The notes: generated from the sequence alone by a model not told the origin. A stretch of DNA of 64,000 nt from Phycicoccus jejuensis (GCF_000720925.1 NZ_JOEE01000003.1:124001-188000), one strand, 5' to 3'; shown: positions 1 to 10,941, counted from the stretch's first letter. A program made the numbers and translations.

Positions 1-2
1 TC

Positions 3-830
3 CGCGACCCCTTCGCGCTCGCCGTCCTCGACGGCCTCGCCGAGGAGCTCGAGGCCGCCGGCCGCTCGATGCTGCTCGTCGCCCAGCCGGCCGACGACCC
101 GGTCCGGGCCGTCGGGCAGCTCGCAACCCAGGCCGTCGACGCGGCCGTCTTCCCCCTCTGCGGCCTGCGTGACAACCCCGTCGTCGCCCACCTCGGCGCC
201 CGCGGCATCCCGCTCGTCGGCGCCGGCTCGCCCGGCGACCCCGGCGTCGCGCACGTCCGGGTCGACGAGGCCGGCGCGATCGGCCTGACGACCCGGCACG
301 TCCTCGGGCTCGGGCACACCCGGGTCGCGTCGGTCGCGATGGCGCTGCACCCCGCGGCCACGACCCGCGCCGTGACGGCCGCCGACCTCGACGGCGCGCT
401 CTACCCGGACGCCGGCGGCCGCCTGCGCGGCTTCTGGGACCTCGTGGGCCCGGACGCCCCCGTCGTCCAGGCCGCCGCCCTCACCGTCGGCGCAGGCGAG
501 GCGGCGGGCCGCCTCCTCCTCGACCGCCCAGCGGCGGAGCGCCCGACCGCCGTCGTCGTCCAGGCCGACCTGCTCGCGGCCGGCGTCGTCCGCGCGGCCC
601 AGGCCCTCGGGCTCGACGTCCCGGGCGACGTGTCCGTCACCGGCTTCGACGGGGTCGACCTGCCGTGGCTCGACCAGACGCTGACCACCGTCGTCCAGCC
701 CGGGGCCGAGAAGGGCCGCGCCCTCGGCCGGCTCGTGCGCGCGGCCCTCGACGGCGAGCCGGTCGCCGACGTCGACTTCGAGGTCTCGCTGCGGGTCGGC
801 ACGACGACCGCTCCCCCGCCCGCCGCCTGA
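3..830 (+). CDS. LacI-family transcriptional regulator, C-terminal part (5' end outside window)
   Basis: The reading frame is open from the first bases of the window, so the gene starts upstream and its helix-turn-helix is missing. What remains is the periplasmic-binding-protein-like effector domain of LacI/GalR regulators. It opens with DPFALAVLDGLAEEL and ends with the family-typical VSVTGFDGVDLPWLDQTLTT followed by a GRALGRLVRAALDGEP helix. The ligand cannot be read from this part; sugar sensing is the family norm. It converges on trigger factor across a shared hairpin terminator. Family certain, target unknown. Confidence 0.85.
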   Translation, partial: RDPFALAVLDGLAEELEAAGRSMLLVAQPADDPVRAVGQLATQAVDAAVFPLCGLRDNPVVAHLGARGIPLVGAGSPGDPGVAHVRVDEAGAIGLTTRHVLGLGHTRVASVAMALHPAATTRAVTAADLDGALYPDAGGRLRGFWDLVGPDAPVVQAAALTVGAGEAAGRLLLDRPAAERPTAVVVQADLLAAGVVRAAQALGLDVPGDVSVTGFDGVDLPWLDQTLTTVVQPGAEKGRALGRLVRAALDGEPVADVDFEVSLRVGTTTAPPPAA

Positions 831-873
831 CGCCGTCGCGCCGGACCCCCGACGCCCTCCCCCCCGGACGACG

Positions 874-909
874 CACGGCGCCGCACCCCGGTCGGGGTGC
901 GGCGCCGTG
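874..909. terminator. Bidirectional hairpin terminator between lacI-like gene and tig
   Basis: Two perfect 17-bp arms, beginning CACGGCGCC on the left, are separated by only two bases. The hairpin lies between the stop codons of two convergent genes. There is no long T tract, which is usual for GC-rich actinobacterial terminators. Confidence 0.75.
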
Positions 910-930
910 TGGTCGCTGCTGCGGGAGGCG

Positions 931-2328
931 TCAGGCCTTCGCCGACTCCTGCTCCGCCTGCTCGTCCGCGGGGGCCTCGTCGGCCACGGCCTCGGTCTCG
1001 TCGGCCGCCTCGTCACCCTCGGCGTCCGGCACGAGCTCGTCGAGGTCGACCGCGTTGCCGCTGGCGTCGGTGACGGTCGCGTCGTCGAGGACGGCCGCGA
1101 GCGCCTTGCGGCGGGCGACCTCCTGGACCATCGCGGGGACCTGGCCCTGCTGGTCGAGCGCCTGGGCGAACTGGTTCGGGTCCATCCCGTACTGCTGCGC
1201 GCTCATCACGAGGTACTCGATGAGCTCGGGCTGCTCGACGCGGACCTCGAGCTTCTCGGCGATGGCGTCGAGGAGGAACTGGGCCTTGAGCGCCTTGCGG
1301 GTCGACTCGTCGACCTCCGCGCGGTGCTCGTCGTCGTCCATCCGGTTCTCGCCCTCGAGGTGGGCGTCGACCTCGGCCTTGACGATGCCCTCGGGGACGG
1401 GGACCTCGACGGTCTCGAGGAGGTGCTCGAGGACCTTGTCGCGGGCCTGGATGCCCTGCTCGTACTTCTTGGCCTGCTCGGCCTGGGTCACGACGTCGGC
1501 GCGCAGCTCGTCCATCGTGTCGAACTGGGAGGCGAGCTGGGCGAACTCGTCGTCGAGCTCGGGGAGCTCACGGACCTTGACGGACTGGACGGTGACGGTG
1601 CACTCGGCGTCCTCGCCCTCGTGGTCGCCGCCGGCCAGCGGAGCGGTGAAGGTCTTGGTCTCGCCCGCGGTCATGCCGGCGAGCGCCTCGTCCATCCCGG
1701 GGAGCATGTTGCCGCTGCCGACCTCGTAGGAGATGCCGGTGACGGAGTCGATCTCCTCGCCGCCGATCTCGGCGCGCAGGTCGATGGAGACGTGGTCGCC
1801 GTCCTCGACGGCGCGGTCGACGCCGACGAGGGTGCCGAAGCGCTCGCGCAGCGAGGTCATCCGCTCCTCGACGTCCTCGTCGGAGACGGCGACGTCGTCG
1901 ACGCTCACGGCGATGCCGGTGAGCTCCGGGAGCTCGATGGTCGGGCGCACGTCGGTCTCGACCGTGAAGGTGAGCTCCTGGCCGTCCTCGAGCGGCACGG
2001 CGGTGACGTCGACCTCGGGCTGGCCGATGGCGCGGACGTCCTCGGCCTCGGCGGCCTCGGCGAAGAAGCGCGGGAGGGCCTCGTTGACGGCCTCCTGCAC
2101 GACGGCGCCACGGCCGACGCGCTGGTCGATGATCCGGGCCGGGACCTTGCCCTTGCGGAAGCCGGGGACCTGGATCTGGCCACCGATGGTCCGGTACGCG
2201 TCGTCGAGCAGCGGCTTCAGCTCGTCGAACGGGACCTCAACGGTCAGCTTGACCCGGGTCGGGCTCAGGGTCTCGACGGCACTCTTCACTTCGGGCACTC
2301 CACCTGGGGTGTCGGGGTTGACGGTCAC
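931..2328 (-). CDS. tig: Trigger factor, ribosome-bound chaperone/PPIase
   Basis: This 465-residue protein has the full trigger factor layout. The N-terminal ribosome-binding domain carries the signature VPGFRKGKVPARI at about residues 53-65. A central FKBP-type prolyl isomerase domain includes SYEVGSGNMLPGMDEALAGM. A long helical chaperone domain follows, ending in a very acidic tail rich in Glu, Asp and Ala. It binds nascent chains at the ribosomal exit tunnel. The start ATG is followed by MTVNPDTPGGVPEVKSAVE, so a short extension precedes the usual MKSAVE-like start. tig normally lies before clpP; here the downstream neighbour is the convergent LacI-type gene. Confidence 0.97.
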   Translation of the reverse strand: MTVNPDTPGGVPEVKSAVETLSPTRVKLTVEVPFDELKPLLDDAYRTIGGQIQVPGFRKGKVPARIIDQRVGRGAVVQEAVNEALPRFFAEAAEAEDVRAIGQPEVDVTAVPLEDGQELTFTVETDVRPTIELPELTGIAVSVDDVAVSDEDVEERMTSLRERFGTLVGVDRAVEDGDHVSIDLRAEIGGEEIDSVTGISYEVGSGNMLPGMDEALAGMTAGETKTFTAPLAGGDHEGEDAECTVTVQSVKVRELPELDDEFAQLASQFDTMDELRADVVTQAEQAKKYEQGIQARDKVLEHLLETVEVPVPEGIVKAEVDAHLEGENRMDDDEHRAEVDESTRKALKAQFLLDAIAEKLEVRVEQPELIEYLVMSAQQYGMDPNQFAQALDQQGQVPAMVQEVARRKALAAVLDDATVTDASGNAVDLDELVPDAEGDEAADETEAVADEAPADEQAEQESAKA

Positions 2329-2462
2329 GGGTCGCGGGGCCGGTCACACCGGCCGCACCCGGGCCGCGCATGGCGCCGGTGCCCGGGGACGACACCAAAG
2401 GCCCATGCTAGCGGCCCGTCGCGGCGCGGCCGAATCGCCCTCCGGGCATCCCGGGGGCTCGA

Positions 2463-2887
2463 GACCTCCCGCCGGACGTCGGGGGCGGGCTGCTCGGCTG
2501 GGCGTACTTCCCGAAGGGCTACAACGGGCGCGACCACATCGACGGCGTCGTCATGCTCGACGAGTCGATGCCCGGCGGCACGGCGGGCAAGGACGCCCTC
2601 GGCGACACCCTGACCCACGAGGTCAGGCGCTGGCTGATGCTCGAGCACACGTTCACCCACGGGTGCGCGGCCTCCGGCGACCACGTAACCGACACCCCGA
2701 AGGAGGCGCAGCCGCAGTTCGACTGCCCGGTCGGGGCCGACACCTGCAGCGCCCCGGGCCCGGACCCCATCCACAACGTCATGGACTGCACGCAGGACTC
2801 CTGCATGGACATTTCACCCGCGGGCAGGCCGAGCGGATGAGGGACGCGTGGGTCGCGTTCCGCGCGGGCGGCAACGGCGGCAAGTGA
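2463..2887 (+). pseudogene. Degraded pappalysin-like (M43) zinc metalloprotease fragment
   Basis: Reading from 2463 gives DLPPDVGGGLLGWAYFPKGY, then a GVVMLDESMPGG segment and LGDTLTHEVRRWLMLEHTF, which matches the catalytic core of secreted M43 metalloproteases. The expected zinc motif HEVGHW reads HEVRRW (bases 2616-2633), so the second zinc-binding His is replaced by Arg. Near 2811-2814 the frame shifts: SCMD ends one frame, and the expected FTxGQAERM continuation appears in another (HFTRGQAERMRDAW) up to the stop at 2887. The N-terminal signal peptide and pro-region are absent, and a stop lies just upstream at about 2409. It is a relic, or less likely a region with sequencing errors. Confidence 0.72.
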
Positions 2888-2923
2888 CGCGATGACGGCA
2901 TCGTGCCGGTGCACACTGGCGCG

Positions 2924-3898
2924 GTGCTGTCACTGCGGATCTCCGTCCCCGGGTCGCTGACCGACGACGTCCTCGCGCTGCTGGAGTCCGACGACTACGT
3001 CACCGGTCTCGCCGTGCACCGCGGCGCCTCGCGCATCCCCCCGGGCGACGTCATCACCGCCGACATCGCCCGCGAGGGCGCCAACCCGGTCATCGACGGG
3101 CTGCGCGCGCTCGGGGTGCACGAGGAGGGGACGATCCGCGTCGAGACGGTCGACACGTGGCTCTCGCGCTCGGGCCTGGAGGCCGAGCGGCTCGCGCCCG
3201 GGGCCAGCGCCGACGCGGTCGTGTGGACCGAGGTCGGCCACCGGGCCTACTCGGAGGCCGAGCTCAACTGGACCTACCTGTCGTTCATGGGGCTCGCGAC
3301 GCTCATCGCCGGTGTCGCCATCGTCCTCGACTCCCCGATCCTCGTCATCGGCGCGATGGTGCTCGGGCCGGAGTTCGGCCCGGTGGCGGCCATCGGGCTG
3401 GCGATCGTCCGCCGCAAGGCGGGGCTGCTCGGCATCGCGACGCGCACGCTCGTGCTCGGCTTCCTCGCCGGGATGCTGGTGACGGCGCTGGCCGGCCTGC
3501 TCGGGCGGGCGCTCGGCTGGGTGACGTACGAGGACATCGTCGGTGAGCGCCCGGCGACGGCCTTCATCTACACCCCGGACCGGTGGAGCTTCGTCGTCGC
3601 GGTCATCGCGGCGGCGGCGGGCGTGCTGTCGCTGACCTCCGCGCGCACCGGCGGGCTGTCGGGCGTCTTCATCTCGGTGACGACGGTGCCGGCGGCCGCG
3701 AACGTCTCGCTCGGTGCGGCGTTCGGCGCCTGGCACGAGGTGACCGGGTCGCTCGCGCAGCTCGGTCTCAACCTCGCGGGGATGGCGGTCGCCGGCGCCC
3801 TCACGCTCGCGCTGCAGCAGGCGGTGTGGTCCCGGGTGCCGGCGCGGCGGCGGACGCTGGTGCGCGGTCGCGGGGTGCTCGGGCACCCCGACTACTGA
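2924..3898 (+). CDS. DUF389 family integral membrane protein
   Basis: The N-terminal 110 residues form a small alpha/beta domain (VLSLRISVPGSLTDDVLALL). They are followed by about six hydrophobic segments, including LNWTYLSFMGLATLIAGVAI and ILVIGAMVLGPEFGPVAAIG, the latter typical of the DUF389/TIGR00341 family. Function is unknown. GTG codons at 2903, 2909 and 2924 are possible starts. I prefer 2924 because the family begins with an LxLRI strand, and because CACACT followed by six bases lies just before it, the leaderless spacing seen elsewhere in the window. It is convergent with tRNA-Gly. Confidence 0.85.
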   Translation: MLSLRISVPGSLTDDVLALLESDDYVTGLAVHRGASRIPPGDVITADIAREGANPVIDGLRALGVHEEGTIRVETVDTWLSRSGLEAERLAPGASADAVVWTEVGHRAYSEAELNWTYLSFMGLATLIAGVAIVLDSPILVIGAMVLGPEFGPVAAIGLAIVRRKAGLLGIATRTLVLGFLAGMLVTALAGLLGRALGWVTYEDIVGERPATAFIYTPDRWSFVVAVIAAAAGVLSLTSARTGGLSGVFISVTTVPAAANVSLGAAFGAWHEVTGSLAQLGLNLAGMAVAGALTLALQQAVWSRVPARRRTLVRGRGVLGHPDY

Positions 3899-3916
3899 GG
3901 GCCCATGTGGCCGTGG

Positions 3917-3987
3917 AGCGGGCGACGGGAATCGAACCCGCGTAGTCAGTTTGGAAGACTGGGGCTCTACCATTGAGCTACGCCCGC
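3917..3987 (-). tRNA. tRNA-Gly (anticodon TCC)
   Basis: Read on the minus strand it begins GCGGGCGTAGCTCAATGG. It has a 7-bp acceptor stem pairing with CGCCCGC, the anticodon loop CTTCCAA and the T-arm GGTTCGATTCC. CCA is not encoded. It diverges from tRNA-Pro; the 88 bases between them hold TAGGCT/TAGCGG-like -10 candidates for this gene. Confidence 0.95.
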
Positions 3988-4075
3988 GCACCTCGTCGGC
4001 GTGCACCGCGAGGGCACCGCTAGCCTAGGGCGGCTCGCGCAGGATCCGGAAATCGACGAGGACGCCCGCGCGTCA

Positions 4076-4149
4076 CGGGGTATGGCGCAGCTTGGTAGCG
4101 CGTCCGCTTTGGGAGCGGAAGGCCGCCGGTTCGAATCCGGCTACCCCGA
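4076..4149 (+). tRNA. tRNA-Pro (anticodon TGG)
   Basis: It starts CGGGGTATGGCGCAG, with D-loop TTGGTAGCGC, anticodon loop CTTTGGG and T-arm CGGTTCGAATCCG. The acceptor stem CGGGGTA pairs with TACCCCG and the discriminator is A. CCA is not encoded. Confidence 0.95.
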
Positions 4150-4194
4150 CGCCGAACCGCCCGATGCGCTCCGCGCGTCGGGCCGTTCGGCGTC
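4148..4194. terminator. Hairpin following tRNA-Pro
   Basis: The outer arms GACGCCGAAC and GTTCGGCGTC close an imperfect stem with a CTCC-centred loop. It starts at the last bases of the tRNA and most likely ends tRNA-Pro transcription; it may also serve convergent trmB. Confidence 0.65.
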
Positions 4195-4206
4195 GACGAG
4201 CAGGAT

Positions 4207-4259
4207 GACGGGAGCCGGAGCCGGTCCCGCGACGGAGGAGCGGGAGCGGCGACGGCGGG
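4207..4259 (+). other. tRNA-associated structured element, copy 1
   Basis: The left flank is GACGGGAGCCGGA. It is followed by an 11-bp stem (10 of 11 paired) around the loop GACGGAGGA, then GACGGCGG. It aligns without gaps to 53907-53958, downstream of tRNA-Arg. Flanks and loop are nearly identical, while the two stem arms differ in sequence but still pair. It begins 58 bases after the tRNA-Pro 3' end, on the same strand. The octamer ACCCCGAC from the tRNA 3' end recurs at 4267-4274, a match short enough to be chance. Function unknown. Confidence 0.55.
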
Positions 4260-4290
4260 TGCGGCGACCCCGACCCAGCTCTCCCAGCGC

Positions 4291-4971
4291 TCAGGGACGC
4301 AGGGTGCAGCGGAACTCGTGGACCGACCGCCCGGCCCGCCGGCCCTTGGCCTCGAAGCCGTCATCGGGGCGCCAGTCGGGCCGTTCCCCCTCGACGACGT
4401 CGTAGCCGCCGTGCGCGGCGAGCTGCTCGCGGCAGTGCTCGGCGTACGAGGCGATGTCCGTCGCGACGAGCAGGTGACCGCCCGGGCGCAGCCGCGAGGC
4501 GACGAGCGTCAGGGTGTGCTGCTGGACGAAGCGCCGCTTCGCGTGGCGGGACTTCGGCCACGGGTCCGGGAAGAACAGGTGCACCGCGTCGAGCGTGCCG
4601 GGGGCGATGCGGTCGGTGAGCAGCGGCAGGACGTCACCGGGGTGCACCCAGAGGTTGCGCAGGCCGGCCTCCTCGGCGGAGGCGAGCATCCGGGCGACAC
4701 CGGGGACGTGGACGTCGACCGCGACGAGGTCGGCCTCGGGGTGGGCGCGGCAGAACGCGACCGCGGCCGCGCCGTGGCCGGAGCCGATCTCGAGGACGAC
4801 GGGGCCGGTCCGGCCGAACGCGGCGGGCGGGTCGAGCGGGCCGTCGGGCAGCGCCCGGGCGGGCAGCAGGGTTGCCATCCGCTCGTCGGTCAGCGGGCTG
4901 TTGCGCCAGCGCGGGGTGAAGGTGCGCACGCCCTCGCGGGGCTCGTGGTCGAGGACCGGGCCGGGTGCCAC
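4291..4971 (-). CDS. trmB: tRNA (guanine-N7)-methyltransferase
   Basis: This 226-residue protein methylates G46 in the variable loop of tRNAs using S-adenosylmethionine. The SAM-binding motif is VVLEIGSGHGAAAVAF, and the TrmB signature HLFFPDPWPKSRHAKRRFVQ is present, including the residues that contact tRNA. The C-terminal DDGFEAKGRRAGRSVHEFRC matches the family end. The start is taken as GTG (VAPGPVLDHEP), since no in-frame ATG gives a better N-terminus. It lies next to two tRNA genes and converges on tRNA-Pro. Confidence 0.94.
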   Translation of the reverse strand: MAPGPVLDHEPREGVRTFTPRWRNSPLTDERMATLLPARALPDGPLDPPAAFGRTGPVVLEIGSGHGAAAVAFCRAHPEADLVAVDVHVPGVARMLASAEEAGLRNLWVHPGDVLPLLTDRIAPGTLDAVHLFFPDPWPKSRHAKRRFVQQHTLTLVASRLRPGGHLLVATDIASYAEHCREQLAAHGGYDVVEGERPDWRPDDGFEAKGRRAGRSVHEFRCTLRP

Positions 4972-5023
4972 GGGTCGGGCCTTTCGGGTCGGGGAGGCGG
5001 GCCGGCCGCCTGCTCGCCGGGCC

Positions 5024-6142
5024 TCAGCCGCGGTGGACCGAGAAGGCGGACCGGTCGTCATCCTGCCCCGAACGCGCCATCGCGCACACATCGCGGGCGA
5101 TGTCGCCACCTCGGACGACGGAGGCGGCGGCGACCCCGAGCATCCGGTCGACGCCGTCGGTGAGGTCGCGTCCCCGGGCCTCGATGACGCCGTCGGAGTA
5201 CACGAGCAGCGCGTCGCCACGGTCGAGGCGGCCGGTCGCGCGGGGGAAGTCGACGTCCGGGACGACGCCGAGCAGCGGGCCGTGCAGCCCCTCGAGGACG
5301 GTCCACCGGCCGCGGCCGGCGGTGAACAGGGCCGGGGCGGGGTGGCCGGCGTTGCCGATCGAGAAGGCTCCGGTTCGAAGGTCGAGGTCGAGGTGCACGG
5401 CGGTCGCGAACCCCTCGTCCCAGCCCTGCCGCACGAGGTAGTCGTTGGCGGCACGCAGGAACCCGTCGGCGGAGACCGACCCGAGCAGGCCGCCGAGCGC
5501 GCCGGACAGCAGGAGCGAGCGCACCCCGGCGCCCGTGCCCTTGCCGCTGACGTCGACGAGCGCCACCTGGAGCCGGTCGTGCGCCGGCGAGAGGTTGGCG
5601 ATGACGAAGTCACCCGAGAAACGGTCGCCGTGCGCCGAGAGGATGCTCGAGGAGGCGTGCCAGCCGGCCGGCAGTGCCGGCACGCGCCCGACCTGGTCGA
5701 TGCGGTCGCGCAGGTCGGCGAACATCCGGTCGGCGCCGAGCCCCCGGGTGCCGACGAGCGCCCGCGAGCGCGAGATGACGACCGTCTGCGCCATGACGAG
5801 CGCGACCGCGACGTACACCCCGACGACGCGCGCGACGCTCAGCTGCGCGAGCGGGCCCCACAGCAGGACGACGGCGCCGGCGGCCGCGAGGACGATGCCG
5901 TGCCGCTGCGGCTCGAGGACCAGCCCGGAGACCACGATCAGCGGGAAGACGAACGAGATGGCCACGAGCTCGGGGTCGAAGACGACACCGATGCCGAGCA
6001 GCGTCACGACGGTGACGAGGCCCCAGGTCAGGGCGCGCCCCTGGTCGACGCCGGAGAACCGGCCGGCGACCATCCGGTGGCGCGTGACCTCGGGGTCGTG
6101 GCGCGGGACGCCGGGGAGCTCGACTCCTGTGGCCATGCTCAC
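5024..6142 (-). CDS. Membrane-anchored PP2C/SpoIIE-type serine phosphatase (RsbU-like)
   Basis: The N-terminal half (about residues 35-125) holds four or so hydrophobic segments. The C-terminal half is a SpoIIE/PPM phosphatase domain with the metal-binding motifs GDRFSGDF, VALVDVSGKGTGAG and LLVYSDGVIEARG, which carry the Asp residues that bind two Mn/Mg ions. Family members dephosphorylate anti-sigma-factor antagonists, so a role in partner switching and the general stress response is inferred. No anti-sigma gene is adjacent. The start is GTG at 6142 behind a GGGGG-containing ribosome site. TACTGT at 6170-6175 on the minus strand is a likely -10 box. Confidence 0.88.
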   Translation of the reverse strand: MSMATGVELPGVPRHDPEVTRHRMVAGRFSGVDQGRALTWGLVTVVTLLGIGVVFDPELVAISFVFPLIVVSGLVLEPQRHGIVLAAAGAVVLLWGPLAQLSVARVVGVYVAVALVMAQTVVISRSRALVGTRGLGADRMFADLRDRIDQVGRVPALPAGWHASSSILSAHGDRFSGDFVIANLSPAHDRLQVALVDVSGKGTGAGVRSLLLSGALGGLLGSVSADGFLRAANDYLVRQGWDEGFATAVHLDLDLRTGAFSIGNAGHPAPALFTAGRGRWTVLEGLHGPLLGVVPDVDFPRATGRLDRGDALLVYSDGVIEARGRDLTDGVDRMLGVAAASVVRGGDIARDVCAMARSGQDDDRSAFSVHRG

Positions 6143-6220
6143 CCCCTGCGTCGTCGTCCGGGCAGCGCCACAGTAGGCGATCGCCCTGACACGCGGCGAC
6201 CGTTGCGGGCGACGCGCCGG

Positions 6221-6691
6221 TCAGGGGGCGGGCGGCAGGGTCCCGTCCGCCTCGAAGGCCTCGATCATCCGCAGGCGGCGCACGTGCCGCTCCTCGCCGC
6301 TGAAGGGGGTCGCGACGAAGGTCCGCACCATGGTGCGCGCCAGCTCGGGGTCGGTCATCCGGGCGCCGATCGAGATGACGCGGGCGTCGTTGTGCTCGCG
6401 CGCCAGGCGGGCGAGCTCCTCGTCGTAGCAGAGGGCGGCGCGCAGGCCGGGGACCTTGTTGGCCGCCATCTGCTCGCCGTTGCCCGACCCGCCGAGCACG
6501 ACCCCGAGCGCCTCGGGGTCGGCCGCGACGGCCTGCGCCGCGCGCAGGACGAAGACCGGGTAGTCGTCGAGCGCGTCGTAGGTGTGCGGGCCGTGGTTGG
6601 TCACCTCGTGCCCCTCGGCCTCGAGGAAGGCCGCGAGGTCGTTCAGCATCTCGAAGGCCGCGTGGTCGGCGCCGAGGTGGACGCGGGCCAC
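6221..6691 (-). CDS. rpiB: Ribose-5-phosphate isomerase B
   Basis: It interconverts ribose 5-phosphate and ribulose 5-phosphate in the pentose phosphate pathway. The 156-residue length is normal. Visible motifs are HLGADHAAFEM at the N-terminus, GGSGNGEQMAANKVPGLRAA and REHNDARVISIGARM. The position held by a catalytic Cys in the E. coli enzyme is Glu73 here (GNGEQ), as in the M. tuberculosis enzyme, where Glu acts as the base. The DsbA-like gene lies three bases upstream and the two are probably cotranscribed. Confidence 0.95.
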   Translation of the reverse strand: MARVHLGADHAAFEMLNDLAAFLEAEGHEVTNHGPHTYDALDDYPVFVLRAAQAVAADPEALGVVLGGSGNGEQMAANKVPGLRAALCYDEELARLAREHNDARVISIGARMTDPELARTMVRTFVATPFSGEERHVRRLRMIEAFEADGTLPPAP

Positions 6692-6694
6692 CGC

Positions 6695-7336
6695 TCAGCC
6701 CTCGGTGTCGAAGATCGGGCCCTGCGTCCGCGAGCGCTTGAGCTCGTAGAAGCCCGGGGTGCGGGCGACGAGGACGCAGCCGTCCCAGAGCAGGCCGGCG
6801 GCCTCGCCCTTCGGGGCGGGGGTGACGACCGGGCCGAAGAACGCGACGCCGTCGACGGCGACGACCGGCGTGCCCACGTCGTCGCCGACGAGGTCGATCG
6901 CGCGCTGGTGGCTCGCGCGCAGCTCGGCGTCGTGCGCGTCGGAGGTCGCGGCGTCCGCGAGCTCCGCCGGCAGGCCGAGCTCCTCGAGCGCCCCGGCGAT
7001 GGCGGTGTCGTAGTCCTGCTCCTCGTGGTGGATGCGGCTCCCGATCGCGTCGTAGAGCGGCTTGACGACGTCGTCCCCGTGCGCGGCGCGGGCGGCGACG
7101 ACGACTCGCACCGGCCCCCAGCCCTTCTCCATCAGCGCGCGGTACTCCTCGGGCAGGTCGCGCCCCTCGTTGAGGACCGACAGGCTCATGACCGACCAGG
7201 TGACGTCGACGTCGCGGACCTTCTCGACCTCGCCCATCCAGCGGGAGGTCATCCAGGCCCAGGGGCACAGGGGGTCGAACCAGAACTCGGCGGAGGCGCG
7301 GGCGGTGGGGGTGGTCTCGGTGCTCACCCGCGTCAT
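6695..7336 (-). CDS. DsbA-family thiol oxidoreductase/nitroreductase (Rv2466c-like)
   Basis: This is a thioredoxin-fold protein with an inserted helical domain, similar to mycothiol-dependent Rv2466c. The active-site region reads FWFDPLCPWAWMTSRW, so the usual CPWC is CPWA: only the first Cys remains and a monothiol mechanism is implied. The cis-Pro loop GTPVVAVDGVAFFGPV follows near residue 160. Two starts are possible: ATG at 7336, or the GTG three codons later, which would sit seven bases after a CAGGAT -10-like box overlapping the ATG. It forms an operon with rpiB and diverges from pepN, the same neighbourhood I recall from mycobacteria. Confidence 0.88.
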   Translation of the reverse strand: MTRVSTETTPTARASAEFWFDPLCPWAWMTSRWMGEVEKVRDVDVTWSVMSLSVLNEGRDLPEEYRALMEKGWGPVRVVVAARAAHGDDVVKPLYDAIGSRIHHEEQDYDTAIAGALEELGLPAELADAATSDAHDAELRASHQRAIDLVGDDVGTPVVAVDGVAFFGPVVTPAPKGEAAGLLWDGCVLVARTPGFYELKRSRTQGPIFDTEG

Positions 7337-7448
7337 CCTGCCACCGCGACCCCGCCGCCCGGTCCAGAGGTGGCGGCCCGTGACAGGATGGTCCTCGGGG
7401 CGCCCGTGGACGGGCGCCCTTCCACGCTTGCGAACGACAGGAGCACCC

Positions 7449-9987
<2,539 letters not shown>

Positions 9988-10001
<14 letters not shown>

Positions 10002-10941
10002 CCTGCTCTCCCTGCTCCACGCCGCCACCCCCACCGTCGAGGAGGTGAGCACCTACTGGGACAAGTTCCAGCAGTGGGCGCTCACCAACGGCGTGAAGAT
10101 CGTCCTCGTCCTCGTCCTCGGGTTCGTCGCCCGCTGGGCGGCGCACCGGCTCATCGGCCGGGTCGTCGCGACGATGACCTCGCGGACCGCCAGCCGGCTG
10201 GCGACGGGCGGCGGGGCGGGGCGGGTCCTCGCCAACGCGACCGGCATCGCCAACGAGCGGCACCGCCAGCGCGTGGAGACGATGGGGTCGCTGCTGCGCA
10301 GCATCTCGACCTTCGTGCTGGCGATCATCACGGCGCTGACGGTGATGGCGCTGCTCGGGCTCCCGCTCGGCCCGCTGCTGGCCTCGGCCGGCGTCGGCGG
10401 TGTGGCCATCGGCTTCGGGGCCCAGAGCCTGGTCAAGGACTTCCTCTCGGGGATCTTCATGATCCTCGAGGACCAGTACGGGGTCGGTGACGTCATCGAC
10501 ACGGGCGAGGCGATCGGCACGGTCGAGGAGGTCACGCTGCGGGTCACCCGGCTGCGCGACGCCAACGGCGTGACCTGGTACGTCCGCAACGGCGAGGTCA
10601 TCCGGATCGGCAACCTCTCGCAGGGGTACGCGGCGGCGTGGATCGACATGCCCGTCTCCTACCTCGAGCCGATCGAGAAGGTGCTCGAGGTCGTGCGGCG
10701 CACGACCGAGGACTTCGGCAACGACCCGGAGTGGGAGCCGAAGATCACCGAGCCGCCGGCCGTGCTCGGCGTCGACGCGATCACCGGCCAAACGGTCACG
10801 GTGCGGGTGCTCGTCAAGTGCCTGCCCGGCGAGAACTTCGGGGTGCAGCGCGAGCTGCGGCTGCGCCTCAAGGACGCGTTCGACGCGGCCGGCATCCAGG
10901 GCCCGCCGCTGCCGCCGTTCGCGACGGGGGCGCACTCGTGA
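9988..10941 (+). CDS. MscS-family mechanosensitive ion channel
   Basis: The protein is 317 residues. Transmembrane segments lie near residues 30-55, 105-125 and 125-150. The pore-lining helix region GGVAIGFGAQSLVKDFLSGI is followed by the MscS beta domain with ILEDQYGVGDVIDTGEAIGTVEEVTLRVTRLRD. Such channels open under membrane tension and release solutes after osmotic downshock. The start ATG lies inside the pepN 3' end, and the stop overlaps the start of glbO by four bases, giving the order pepN, channel, glbO in one transcript. Confidence 0.93.

Noticed and set aside
907..2613. Long plus-strand open frame antisense to trigger factor
   Set aside because: Leu, Val and Gly repeats reflect the complementary codon bias of tig; no family match.
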